NCBI RefSeq assembly: GCF_030506305.1
Contig: NZ_CP119421.1
Coordinates: 5,286,501 to 5,350,500 of the forward strand
Length of the DNA: 64,000 nt
From: Porifericola rhodea
GTDB lineage: Bacteria > Bacteroidota > Bacteroidia > Cytophagales > Cyclobacteriaceae
Direction of reading: 5' to 3'
Part shown: in pieces, positions 41,448-51,600 of the stretch
Numbering within the stretch: the stretch's first letter is position 1
How the letters are laid out: every line of letters begins with the position of its first letter
Position numbers and translations under genes: made by a program
The notes under the pieces: generated by a model
What the model was told of the DNA's origin: nothing
The model's input: the letters and a program-made list of their open reading frames with translations, nothing else
Database searches by the model: none

Positions 41448-42359
41448 CTAAAAATGAGACTTTTGGTACTGCTTAGGCGTACAGCCATAATAATTTTTGA
41501 AAGAACGAATAAAATGAGAAGTGCTGTTATAGCCTACTGCATAACACACATCACTTACTGCCTTTTGCTCTGATAACAATAACTGCCTGGCAATCTGCAT
41601 TCGCTTTTTATTGACAAAATCTACCGGGGATACGCCCAGCACTTTTTTAAAGTAACGATGAAAGGTAGGTTTACTCATGCATGCTCTGGCAGCGAGCTCT
41701 TCTACACTAAGGTCGTCCTGTATATGCTCCATAATATAGTCTACCACTAGTTGCAGACGGGGCATGGCCCCTCCCTTCTTGTGCATTAGAATATGACGAG
41801 CTTTAGTCTGCATCATCAGCAGTATTAACTCCTGTAATGTATGCTGAATTAGCAATTTGCGAGCTGCATGATCCATTGGCTGGGTGTAATAGCTGCATAC
41901 TCTTAATATAGCATCATTGATGCGGCTATCCGCTACACTCTCACACTGTAAGCTTTCGTCCAGGTAAAGCTCACTGGATAGTTCATTATTTAACTCCTCC
42001 TGTAGCTGCCCTAGTGTATCACGAATAAGCTGATGACCTATCTCTAAGGTCAGGCAACGAGTGGGTGTTTCAGGACAGGCATCGGGAAAGTCTATCTGAA
42101 CCAATTCATGAGGTGCCATAACCAAAGACTCTCCGGGGCAAAACTCAAAAGTATGTTCTACTTCTTTCTCATCCTCATGTATTACTTTTTTACCGCTGAG
42201 CATAAAAAGCAGTACCGGGTTATCCAAATGCCCATAACTGATTAGCTCTGCTTTCTGGTATGTTTCATAAAGACAGAGTTCTGCGTACTCACCACTATAT
42301 ACCTTACGGTTTTCAATAATCTGTTCAGGTTTAATCTTTTCCAGCAGCTGATCACACAT
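41448..42359 (-). CDS. AraC-family transcriptional regulator
   Basis: An N-terminal cupin-like sensing domain (residues about 1-130) is followed by a C-terminal AraC DNA-binding domain. The latter has two helix-turn-helix units (LSVEELAARACMSKPTFHRYF and the VCYAVGYNSTSHFIRSFKNY part) and the terminal GCTPKQYQ. It is divergent from the aldehyde dehydrogenase gene with a 119-bp shared region. AraC-aldehyde dehydrogenase-DUF779 is a recurring arrangement, so it most likely activates the dehydrogenase in response to an alcohol or aldehyde. Confidence 0.92.
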   Translation of the reverse strand: MCDQLLEKIKPEQIIENRKVYSGEYAELCLYETYQKAELISYGHLDNPVLLFMLSGKKVIHEDEKEVEHTFEFCPGESLVMAPHELVQIDFPDACPETPTRCLTLEIGHQLIRDTLGQLQEELNNELSSELYLDESLQCESVADSRINDAILRVCSYYTQPMDHAARKLLIQHTLQELILLMMQTKARHILMHKKGGAMPRLQLVVDYIMEHIQDDLSVEELAARACMSKPTFHRYFKKVLGVSPVDFVNKKRMQIARQLLLSEQKAVSDVCYAVGYNSTSHFIRSFKNYYGCTPKQYQKSHF

Positions 42360-42400
42360 AACTTCTTCATTAATACGGCTTGATACAAATTAGCTACTTT

Positions 42401-42415
42401 TTGATAGTTTATCAA
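42401..42415. promoter_or_regulatory. perfect palindrome between araC-type gene and aldehyde dehydrogenase
   Basis: TTGATA-GTT-TATCAA is a perfect 6-3-6 inverted repeat in the 119-bp divergent region, centred 71 nt before the aldehyde dehydrogenase start. It is a candidate operator for the AraC-type regulator or another dimeric regulator. Confidence 0.5.
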
Positions 42416-42478
42416 TATTAATTAGAAATGTAAATGCACATTATTGAATTAGTATTTACAACCTAAAATTTTATAAAA

Positions 42479-43978
42479 ATGATACATGAGAAACCTGCTT
42501 TTAAAGAGATGTATGATAATTTTATTGGAGGAAAATTCGTGCCGCCAGTAAAGGGAAACTACTTTGAAAACATCTCTCCGGTAGATGGCAAGCCTTTTAC
42601 AAAAATTGCTCGCTCTACCAAAGAAGACGTAGAATTAGCACTAGACGCGGCTCATGAAGCAAAAGACTACTGGAATAATGCCTCTGCTACTGAGAGAAGT
42701 CGTGTGCTGTTAAAGATTGCTGACATTATGGAAGACAATCTGGAGTTGCTGGCTGCAGCAGACACCTGGGATAATGGAAAAGCAATACGCGAAACGTTAG
42801 CAGCAGACCTACCGCTGGCGATAGATCATTACCGCTATTTTGCCGGAGTAATACGAGCAGAGGAAGGCTCTGTTGCTGAGCTGGACTCCAATACTGTATC
42901 GTACAACATAAATGAGCCTCTGGGAGTTGTTGGGCAAATTATCCCCTGGAACTTCCCTCTTCTGATGGCCGCTTGGAAAATTGCACCAGCATTAGCAGCG
43001 GGCAACTGCACAGTAGTAAAACCTGCTGAACAAACCCCTGCCAGTATAATGGTGATGATGGAGCTAATACAAGACGTAGTACCTGCCGGAGTACTCAATG
43101 TAGTGAATGGATTTGGTCCAGAAGCGGGTAAGCCCCTGGCCTCCTCTCCTCGTGTAAACAAGGTAGCTTTTACCGGAGAAACCACCACTGGGCGACTTAT
43201 TATGCAATATGCATCTGAAAACATTGTACCTGTAACTCTGGAGTTAGGCGGTAAGTCACCCAATGTGTTCTTTAAAAGTGTTATGGATGAAGAAGATGAG
43301 TTTTTGGATAAATGTATAGAAGGTGCGGTAATGTTTGCCCTCAATCAGGGTGAAGTATGTACCTGTCCGTCCAGAATACTGATAGAAGAGTCTATCTACG
43401 ATGCTTTTATTGAGCGTGTGATAGCTCGCACTAAAGATATTAAGGTAGGCAATCCGCTGGACACTGAGACCATGATGGGTGCTCAGGCCTCAAACGATCA
43501 GTACGAGAAAATCCTTTCATACATGAACATTGGTAAAGAAGAAGGAGCAGAAGTGCTCGCTGGTGGCGATGCATTTAAAATGAGTGGCGACTACAACGGA
43601 GGCTATTATATTCAACCCACTTTGTTTAAGGGCCATAACAAGATGAGAGTTTTTCAGGAAGAAATATTTGGGCCTGTTTGCTCGGTAACTACTTTTAAAG
43701 ATCAGGCCGAAGCCATTAGCATCTCTAATGAAACACTTTATGGTTTAGGTGCTGGGGTCTGGACTCGCAATATGCACGAAGCTTATCAGACTGCACGCCA
43801 GATACAAGCAGGTAGAGTTTGGGTCAACTGCTATCACGATTATCCGGCTCATGCACCTTTCGGAGGTTATAAAAAATCAGGTATCGGTAGAGAAAATCAT
43901 AAGATGATGCTAAACCACTACCGACAGAATAAGAACATGCTGGTCTCTTATGATAAAAATCCTAAAGGTTTTTTCTAG
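42479..43978 (+). CDS. NAD-dependent aldehyde dehydrogenase (AcoD/ExaC type)
   Basis: Complete aldehyde dehydrogenase motifs are present: [20 protein letters not shown] (cofactor region), [19 protein letters not shown] with the catalytic Glu, and [11 protein letters not shown] with the catalytic Cys, whose CTCPSR form is typical of acetaldehyde-type enzymes. [10 protein letters not shown] and [10 protein letters not shown] close the fold. At 499 aa it is full length. It oxidises short aldehydes to acids. DUF779 downstream and a divergent AraC regulator support an alcohol/acetaldehyde catabolic unit. Confidence 0.95.
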   Translation: MIHEKPAFKEMYDNFIGGKFVPPVKGNYFENISPVDGKPFTKIARSTKEDVELALDAAHEAKDYWNNASATERSRVLLKIADIMEDNLELLAAADTWDNGKAIRETLAADLPLAIDHYRYFAGVIRAEEGSVAELDSNTVSYNINEPLGVVGQIIPWNFPLLMAAWKIAPALAAGNCTVVKPAEQTPASIMVMMELIQDVVPAGVLNVVNGFGPEAGKPLASSPRVNKVAFTGETTTGRLIMQYASENIVPVTLELGGKSPNVFFKSVMDEEDEFLDKCIEGAVMFALNQGEVCTCPSRILIEESIYDAFIERVIARTKDIKVGNPLDTETMMGAQASNDQYEKILSYMNIGKEEGAEVLAGGDAFKMSGDYNGGYYIQPTLFKGHNKMRVFQEEIFGPVCSVTTFKDQAEAISISNETLYGLGAGVWTRNMHEAYQTARQIQAGRVWVNCYHDYPAHAPFGGYKKSGIGRENHKMMLNHYRQNKNMLVSYDKNPKGFF

Positions 43979-44010
43979 CAGGTTTAATTATAAACGTTTA
44001 GCGAATGCAG

Positions 44011-44040
44011 TAAATCAAGCTCAGTGTTGGGCTTGATTTA
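44011..44040 (+). terminator. hairpin between aldehyde dehydrogenase and DUF779 genes
   Basis: A perfect 10-bp stem (TAAATCAAGC 44011-44020, GCTTGATTTA 44031-44040) with a 10-nt loop is followed only by TTGTTTG. It may be a partial terminator or a stabilising element that lowers DUF779 expression. Confidence 0.6.
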
Positions 44041-44070
44041 TTGTTTGTTGATCACTTTAAATAAATTATC

Positions 44071-44463
44071 ATGTCTGATACTACCGCAACTCAAAAACAA
44101 TATGTGCCCAGGGTACTTATAAGCGATGATGCCCGTAAAATTATAGATGATCTTAGAGACATACACGGTGAACTGATGTTTCATCAAAGTGGAGGCTGCT
44201 GCGATGGCTCTTCACCCATGTGCTACCCAGCAGATGAGTTTAAAACTGGAGATAGTGACATCTACCTGGGAGACATTTATGGCTGCAAGTTTTATATCTC
44301 TCGCGACCAGTTTGAGTACTGGAAACATACTCAGCTTACAGTAGATGTTACTCCGGGCAGAGGCTCCAGCTTTTCTTTAGAAATACCAATGGGAATCCGG
44401 TTTATTATACGCTCCCGCCTGTTTACTGAAGAAGAACTAAAGCACCTATTTCCTGTACATTGA
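44071..44463 (+). CDS. DUF779 domain-containing protein
   Basis: A 130-aa soluble protein with the family motif HQSGGCCDGSSPMCYP (three cysteines, possibly metal-binding), then GDIYGCKFYISRDQFEYWKH and the closing PMGIRFIIRSR block. DUF779 proteins are found next to acetaldehyde/aldehyde dehydrogenase genes in many phyla; the molecular role is unknown. Here it follows the dehydrogenase by 92 nt with a hairpin between them. Confidence 0.93.
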   Translation: MSDTTATQKQYVPRVLISDDARKIIDDLRDIHGELMFHQSGGCCDGSSPMCYPADEFKTGDSDIYLGDIYGCKFYISRDQFEYWKHTQLTVDVTPGRGSSFSLEIPMGIRFIIRSRLFTEEELKHLFPVH

Positions 44464-44495
44464 AAAAAGTGAAATGAAATACATTGCAGTCCGAA

Positions 44496-44530
44496 CATAA
44501 AAAAAGGGTACCTACCTAGGCACCCATTTT
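44496..44530 (-). terminator. bidirectional terminator after DUF779 and the large peptidase
   Basis: A 7-bp stem (GGGTACC 44506-44512, GGCACCC 44519-44525, one G-U pair on the minus strand) is flanked by an A tract on one side and T residues on the other, so it can stop both converging transcripts. Confidence 0.8.
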
Positions 44531-44555
44531 TCGTGTTCGACTATATATTAACTAT

Positions 44556-47500
44556 TTACTCTACCTTTCTGCGAATCGGGAAAGTTTGTATGTCTCCCTG
44601 ATCCGATGTTACTCTCACATAGAAGATTTTTGCATTCCTAAGGTGACTATCCAGTTTGCGTAAATCTATGTTAACAACTTCCAGCTTATCTACTTCCTGC
44701 TCACTGAGCTTACGCCCAATGTTATCTATAATAGCATAATAATTTATCCTGGCTGTGGGGTGCTTAATTTCCAGGTTCAAATCATAAGCTACCGGATTAG
44801 GATATGCAAGTATTTGAACTTCTGTATCTTGCTCATCAATACTGTTGATCACCTCAAATACTATAGTGTTGGCTTCACCGCTTACCCCTTTCAAGCCTTT
44901 GGCACTATAAGGAATAGCAGTAAGCTCATACCTACCAACTTCAAGCTCAAAAGGACGATAATTGTTTCCACTATTGCCTCCTATAGCATATGGAGCTGAA
45001 TTTTCAATGGCAACTCGCTCTCCATTCAGCAGAAACTCCACACTTCCTACATCTTCAGGGTCATCTACCATTGCCTCTATATTAATCGGAGGTAGTTCAG
45101 CTAAATCCAGCGTAGCTCCATTTTCCAGCGGACCTATCGCTACATCATTGGCGGCATCCCACAATTGAAAAGCAGTAACAGTAAAATTATTTTCAAGAAT
45201 AAGGGTTCTGCTTAGAGGAATCCCTATAGTACCTAATGCGTTGTCCATGCTAAAAGGTACTGCTGTGACTGTATACTCTCCCGGAGGTAAGTCTAAAGCC
45301 ATGTAATCGCCATTTACCTCATCACCTAAGCTAAATGGTGCTTCATTATCAACACTAAACACTTCGCCATTTACTCTAAACTCTACACTACCTACCTCAT
45401 TGTCATTTACATCGGCACGAATATTTACATTAGGAAAAATATCCAAAGGAACGATCAGGCCATTACCTATGCTGATAAGGTCTTCATCTGTATCGCTGTT
45501 TACAAGTACCAATGATAGCACTTCCTGCACCTCTACTACACTAAAGTTAACTACAAGCTTGGTACCCATATCTCCTTCTTGCAGAGCTTCAGTGTAAGGA
45601 ACTACTTCCAGAGTATATAGGCCGGGCTCTAAGTCAAAAGGATTGATATCGCCCCTATTATCACCAGCAATGGCATAAGGAGCCACATTTTCGCTTTGTA
45701 CCAAATCTCCATTGAGATAAAAGGCAATACTACCCATAAAGTCTTCAAACTCAGGTTTAGCCACAATGCTAAAGTTAGGTGTGGTCTTCAGGTTTATTTC
45801 ATCACCATCAGTAAGTTCTGCCACCTCTTCATCAGTATCTGTATTCACTAATACCAGACTTGCTACTGGAGATTGAGTAACTTCAAAAGATACTGTTAGG
45901 GCATACCCTTTATCACCTTCGGCCAAGTCTTCAGTAAATGGAGTTGCAGTGAGTGTATATTTACCAATACCTAAAGACCCTTTTCTATAATCTCCATTCT
46001 GGTCACCAAAAAGAGCGAAAGGCTCTTTATTTTCAACCTGTATAAGATCATCGGCTCCGCTTAGCTCAAACATGACGCTTTCCGCTTTGGATCTACCATC
46101 AATTACTTCAGCTACTATATTGAATGCACCACCTTCTATCTGGGATAGTTCTATTCTATCTCCTAGCTCACCAATCACTTCATCAGTAGAAGCATTTACT
46201 AATTTAAGAGATACTACAGTGGGTAAGGAAGACACGGTGGCAATAGCCTTTTTAGCATTTACAAAACCAGCTCCTGTTTTAAAATCATACCCTTCATCAA
46301 ACTCTGCAGTAGCAGGATCATCCAGGTCAGTAGCAGTCTCCATAAGCACGTTATTGATATGCATGGCATCCAGGCGCTCTCCGTTCATTTCATTCATAAG
46401 TGCAGCTACCGCCGCCACATGAGGAGCAGAAGCGGAAGTGCCCGTAAATTGTGGAAACTCATCTGGCTCAGTAGTACCCGGAACTTCAAACCCAATAAAT
46501 AAACCTGGTATGAAGAAGGTAGTATTACCCGCATCTGGCCCAGTAAAATCAGGATTGTTCCGAACAAGAGGCTCAATTCTATTGCCCTCGGTATCAAAAA
46601 GTATGGGCGTACCTCCCAACGATGAATAGTCATTGATTGCCGGAAGCGGATATATCTCGGGAAAGTATAGAGGGTTTCTGAAAAAGAATGACGCACCTAC
46701 GGACTGTGTATATTCTCCATTAGAGTGCCCCACTACAGTAGAAGAAAAAGTAGGATCGTCCACAATGGTACCTCCATCAAAACTGATATACTTGATGATG
46801 TTAGGGTCAGGACCCTGTCCTGCTTCGCCATCTACATATTTCCCTATCAGAAGATATAAACTGATAGGCTCAGCATTGGAAAAACCAACAGAGACAATTT
46901 CAAAAGGATCACTGTCTATATTGCCGAAATAAGAGGATAAGTTATACAATATAGTCTCGGTATCCTCTTCCAGTGCAATAAATACATCCAGATCTGAGCG
47001 GGAGCCAGGGCAGGCTTCGCAAACTGAGGCAAAAGGCTCATCCCATTGAAATGATATAGTGAAACTATTGCTACCAGGAGCAAAAGAGATTTCCTGAAAT
47101 ATGTCTTCACCTGGCCCCGGGTCAAAGTCATGAAATACATAAGTGGATGGTTCAATGACAGTGCCCTCTTCTGATTCAAACTCTACCGGAAGTACAATTT
47201 CATTGGCTACAGGACGAAAAGGAGCCTCGTAAGAATCATGGCCCGAATTACCAGCAGAAGAAAAGTATGACACATTTTTGGAAGCTACATAATCTACTGC
47301 CTGAGTTATAATTCCATCCTGGAAGAAAGGCTCCGCAAAATAGAAAACATCATCTACAATAACATCAGCCCCCTCATCGGCAAGCTCCATAATACCCTCA
47401 GCAAAACTGGCCTGGCCCAGAAAAGCTGTATGAAAAGCAAGTTCTGCTCCCGGAGCCACATCATGAATAATTTCCATCATCGCACGCCCTTCGTCTATTC

Positions 47501-48215
47501 CTTCTCCGGGCAATAGATCTTCTAACACCTGTATAGGATGAAAATACCCATTTGGATTTGCTGTACCGGGTAAGTCTCCACTTTTAATACCTGCTTCCGC
47601 ACCGCCCAAAGTGTTGTAGCTATCAGAGAGCACACCAATTTTATTACCAGCCCCGGTAATTCTAAAGGTGCTTTTGGCATCGTCAGAAAACATCACCTGA
47701 TCTCCCTGAGAGGTTGTAGCCCCAATATTAGTTTTTAGGTAAGTAGGGCGAGCAAATTTAAGTTGTTTCAAAGCGCTAAGTTTATCAACCTGCTCAATAG
47801 GTAAGAGGCCGGATACCATGCCACCAAAAACAGATTCATTTTTGATACCGAGCTGCTTCATTTCAGAGCGAAGTTGATTGACATCGTCAACAGCTATTGC
47901 CTCCATTGCTACATAGCCATCCAGCACCAAAGTTTTGATACTATTGCTAAAGGGCTGTAGATCTGTCTGAGCAGAACTAATGGTCTTTTGGGTACGTGCA
48001 GCCGGACCAGGAGAGGGCAATTGTAAAGAGGGTGCCGTGGGTAATTGTAGAGGTGTAGGGCTTAAAGAAGTACTTTGTGTGAGTTCTAATAAGGCAGGGT
48101 CTACCTTGGTGTGTAAACGCTTCTTAGATTGAGCTTGAGATTTTTGAGTGTTACCCACAATCAAAATCATCACAAGCCCAAGCAAAGCTAAGGAATGCAA
48201 ATAGAATTTCCTCAT
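44556..48215 (-). CDS. giant secreted serine peptidase (S8/S53-like) with Ig-like repeats and T9SS signal
   Basis: A 1219-aa exported protein. A signal peptide (cleaved about AQS, residue 29) and a propeptide-like region (to about 180) precede the peptidase domain. The domain has Asp198 in GVLSDSYN and Ser594 in GTSASAPH. The usual HGT histidine motif is not seen; in its place is DEGRAMMEIIHD (Glu242), as in sedolisin-like members. Four repeats of about 110 residues follow (about 665-1118), each beginning LVLVN-type and containing VEFxLNGE and YxLxAxPY. They end in a T9SS type A sorting domain (AYPNPVAYDLNLEI). It should be exported across the outer membrane. Confidence 0.9.
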   Translation of the reverse strand: MRKFYLHSLALLGLVMILIVGNTQKSQAQSKKRLHTKVDPALLELTQSTSLSPTPLQLPTAPSLQLPSPGPAARTQKTISSAQTDLQPFSNSIKTLVLDGYVAMEAIAVDDVNQLRSEMKQLGIKNESVFGGMVSGLLPIEQVDKLSALKQLKFARPTYLKTNIGATTSQGDQVMFSDDAKSTFRITGAGNKIGVLSDSYNTLGGAEAGIKSGDLPGTANPNGYFHPIQVLEDLLPGEGIDEGRAMMEIIHDVAPGAELAFHTAFLGQASFAEGIMELADEGADVIVDDVFYFAEPFFQDGIITQAVDYVASKNVSYFSSAGNSGHDSYEAPFRPVANEIVLPVEFESEEGTVIEPSTYVFHDFDPGPGEDIFQEISFAPGSNSFTISFQWDEPFASVCEACPGSRSDLDVFIALEEDTETILYNLSSYFGNIDSDPFEIVSVGFSNAEPISLYLLIGKYVDGEAGQGPDPNIIKYISFDGGTIVDDPTFSSTVVGHSNGEYTQSVGASFFFRNPLYFPEIYPLPAINDYSSLGGTPILFDTEGNRIEPLVRNNPDFTGPDAGNTTFFIPGLFIGFEVPGTTEPDEFPQFTGTSASAPHVAAVAALMNEMNGERLDAMHINNVLMETATDLDDPATAEFDEGYDFKTGAGFVNAKKAIATVSSLPTVVSLKLVNASTDEVIGELGDRIELSQIEGGAFNIVAEVIDGRSKAESVMFELSGADDLIQVENKEPFALFGDQNGDYRKGSLGIGKYTLTATPFTEDLAEGDKGYALTVSFEVTQSPVASLVLVNTDTDEEVAELTDGDEINLKTTPNFSIVAKPEFEDFMGSIAFYLNGDLVQSENVAPYAIAGDNRGDINPFDLEPGLYTLEVVPYTEALQEGDMGTKLVVNFSVVEVQEVLSLVLVNSDTDEDLISIGNGLIVPLDIFPNVNIRADVNDNEVGSVEFRVNGEVFSVDNEAPFSLGDEVNGDYMALDLPPGEYTVTAVPFSMDNALGTIGIPLSRTLILENNFTVTAFQLWDAANDVAIGPLENGATLDLAELPPINIEAMVDDPEDVGSVEFLLNGERVAIENSAPYAIGGNSGNNYRPFELEVGRYELTAIPYSAKGLKGVSGEANTIVFEVINSIDEQDTEVQILAYPNPVAYDLNLEIKHPTARINYYAIIDNIGRKLSEQEVDKLEVVNIDLRKLDSHLRNAKIFYVRVTSDQGDIQTFPIRRKVE

Positions 48216-48688
48216 AATGTTTGGTTAGGTTAATAGTAAAAGTTATTTCTTTCAAAATACTAATTTTTCAAAAATTATCACGAAAAAAGCTATTTTATTA
48301 TTGAAATAAATAATTAATTATGAATTTTTAAACAATATTCTATATTTATAGTTAACAGAAACATCTTAAAATAATCCTTTATAACATTATTTTATTATTG
48401 AATTCTGCACCTTCATACATAGAATAATTCTATTTGACATATAGACCATTTACCTGCGTATCCTGGTCAACCAACCTTTAAATTTAAGCACTAACACTTA
48501 ATTTTATACTTAGTGGTAAAATTACATTCGTTTATCGGTTTAGTTACACCTTGTGCATAACTGTGCCACGTATGAGAATAATTTTTATAAACGCTCACCT
48601 GTCAGTTGTCATATGTTTAATTTTTAGTAAAGTAGCTTATACGGCCAAATTTCAATATATTACTTATTGAATTTTCAGCTACTGTACA
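48216..48688. other. AT-rich divergent intergenic region
   Basis: The 473 bp between the large peptidase and the PSD1 gene are very AT-rich and contain no convincing ORF, RNA gene or strong palindrome. Both genes must have their promoters here. I found no exact TTTG/TAnnTTTG pair; TATGTTTA at about 48612 is the nearest -7-like match for the PSD1 gene. Confidence 0.6.
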
Positions 48689-51600
48689 ATGAATCTAAAA
48701 CTACTCAGCTTATTTTTTTTGGCACTTTTATGTCTGTATAGCTGTCAGAATAAATCTACTCTTGAGCAGCGAACTATTAGCTTTAATTACGACATTAAGC
48801 CCATACTCTCAGACCGTTGTTTTGCCTGCCATGGGCCTGATGCCAACAAAAGGGAAGCCGACCTCAGACTTGATACCCCGGAAGGAGCATACGCTGCTTT
48901 AGCAGAAAATCCGGGTCACTTTGCTATTGTACCTGGTGATGCGGACGATAGCGAGATTTTTCTTAGAATAACTTCTGATGATCCTGAGTTAAAAATGCCT
49001 CCCCCTGAATCTAATCTGAGCATTAGTGAGCAAGAGGTAGCGCTGATACGTGCATGGATAGAAGAAGGAGCCAAATACGAAGCACATTGGTCGTTTATCC
49101 CACCTACAAAAACAGCCCTACCAGAGGTACAGAATGCCAATTGGCCTAAAAATGAAATTGACCACTTTGTGCTTGCTCAACTTGAAGAAAAGCAATGGAC
49201 ACCAACCGAAGAAGCTGAAAAAGCTACCCTTTTGCGTCGGCTTAGCTTTGACCTAAGCGGCCTACCCCCGACAGTAACTGAAGTCAACAATTTTGTAGCT
49301 GATACCACTTCTGAGGCCTACGAAAAGGCGGTAGACCAGCTTCTAGCTTCTGAGCGCTATGGCGAACGCATGGCTTCTGAGTGGCTGGATGTTGCCCGTT
49401 ATGCGGATAGTCACGGTTACCAAGATGATGGAATGCGCAATATGTGGCCCTGGCGCGATTGGGTCATTCAGGCCTTTAACAAAAACTTACCCTATGATAA
49501 TTTTATACTCTGGCAGCTAGCTGGTGATATGCTTCCCGATGCTGATAAGGAGCAGGTGCTAGCTACCGGTTTCAACCGTAATCACTTACAAAGCCAGGAA
49601 GGGGGTATAGTAGACGAAGAATACCGGGTAGAATATGTAGCTGACCGTACCAATACACTAGGCAAGGCCTTTCTGGGGCTCACCCTGGAATGTGCTCGCT
49701 GCCACGACCATAAGTATGACCCAATCTCTCAAAAAGAATATTTTGAGATGTTTGCCTTTTTTAACAATGTAAATGAAGCCGGTCAAATTCCATATATGGG
49801 CGAAGCCAGCCCTACTCTTATTCTTACTACAGAAGAAGCTGAAGCTCAACTCAAGTTTATTGAAAAAAATCTAGAAGAGCTGGAAAAGAAGATTTCGCCT
49901 GAGAATTACAAGCAGGATTTTAAGAATTGGAAGAAAGACCTACATAAAGACACGGCCGTAAAGATCAGCAAAGCACTTGGGCACTACCCACTGGATAAGC
50001 TAAGTGGTGAGAAATTTAACAATCTGGCAGATAACCGCCACCCTGCCAGTATGCGTGTAAAGCAGAAAGGTCAGGAACCTGAAATTACTGAGGGGCGCCT
50101 CGGAAAGGGGCTTAGGCTCATGGGAGACAGTTATGTAGACATGGGTGAACAGATTGGCTACTTTGACCGTCACCAGCCTTTTTCTATCAGCATATGGTAT
50201 AAGCCCCTCAAAGATAGTCTGGAAGGCCCTCTTTTTTCACGCTCCGGTGGCTTGTTCAATGGTAACCGTGGCTACGACTTTATGCTTCTTGCTGACGGAA
50301 AAATTTCTGTGAGCCTTAACCATACCTACCCTGCTAACGGAATAGAAGTACAGTCTGACATTACACTTTCTAAAAATCAATGGCATCACCTTGTGATCAC
50401 TTACGATGGTTCCAGTAAAGCAAAAGGAGTTCACGTATATGCCAATGGTCAAAAATTAGCGCTGCGAGTAATGAGCGATAATTTGAAGCAAAGCATCATC
50501 TATTATGGTAAATATAAAAAGGGCTGGGGAGGTTCAGGAAATTTACAGATAGGAAAGCGGTTTGAGGAGACGCTGGATGGTGCAGTAGTAGATGAGTTTA
50601 TGGTGTTTGATTCTCGCTTGAGCGAATTAGAAGTGCGTAAGCTTTACGATAACTCAACGAGCCTCAAGTCTGTTTTATCTGATAAGGACGAACAGCTACT
50701 TTTTGATTATTATCTGCATCTTTTTAACAAAGAATACCAGCTCAACCTACAGGAGCTTACCGCTGCACGTGAAAAGGAAAATGAGCTGCTTACTGAGCAA
50801 CCAGAAGTGATGGTAATGCAGGAACGCAGACATCCACGCAAAACTTATCTGCTCAACCGTGGAGCTTATGATGCCCCTACGCAAGAAGTACAACCTAATA
50901 CGCCTGAGGTAATTATGCCTTTTCCTGAAGATATACCTAAAAACAGGCTGGGGCTTGCCCAGTGGCTCATTCATGAAGACAATCCGCTTACGGCCAGGGT
51001 AGCAGTGAACCGGTATTGGCAAATGCTATTTGGCAGAGGTCTGGTTAACACCTCTGATGACTATGGCAATCAGGGTGAGTTACCTACGCATCCTGAGTTA
51101 TTGGATTGGCTAGCGGTTGACTTCAGAGAATCTGGCTGGGATGTAAAAGCGCTACTAAAAAAAATGGTGATGTCTGCTACTTATCGTCAGTCATCGGTTC
51201 CTGTTCAGGAACTTTTAGAACAGGATAGTGAAAATGTATGGCTGGCACGTGGCCCCAGCTACCGTATGCCTGCCGAAATGATCAGAGATAATGTTTTAGC
51301 AGCTAGTGGACTTATGGCAGATAGCATTGGCGGCCCCAGCGTAAAACCTTATCAACCACCCGGCTTATGGAAAGAGCTGGCCACCAGAAATGCGACCGTT
51401 TATGAGCAAGATAGTGGACAGAACCTGTACCGACGCGGGCTTTACACCATCTGGAAGCGTAGCTCTCCTCCTCCTTCTATGATCAGCTTTGACGCTTCAG
51501 AAAAATACCTTTGTGTGGTAAAAAGGCAAAAGACCAGTACGCCGCTACAGGCGCTGGTACTACTCAATGATCCTCAGTATGTAGAAGCGGCTCGTATCTT

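Noticed and set aside
42401-42415. TTGAT...ATCAA palindrome as a fourth FNR site
   Set aside because: The half-sites are separated by five bases rather than four, and no TTTG element lies at the 36.5-nt distance seen at the other three promoters; kept only as a general palindrome.
44556-46220. DNA-level tandem repeats in the large peptidase gene
   Set aside because: The four modules are related only at protein level; I saw no near-identical nucleotide copies that would suggest recent duplication.
44760-47179. Several long open frames opposite the large peptidase gene
   Set aside because: They have low-complexity, frame-shadow compositions and no recognisable motif, and they lie wholly within a gene with clear domains on the other strand.
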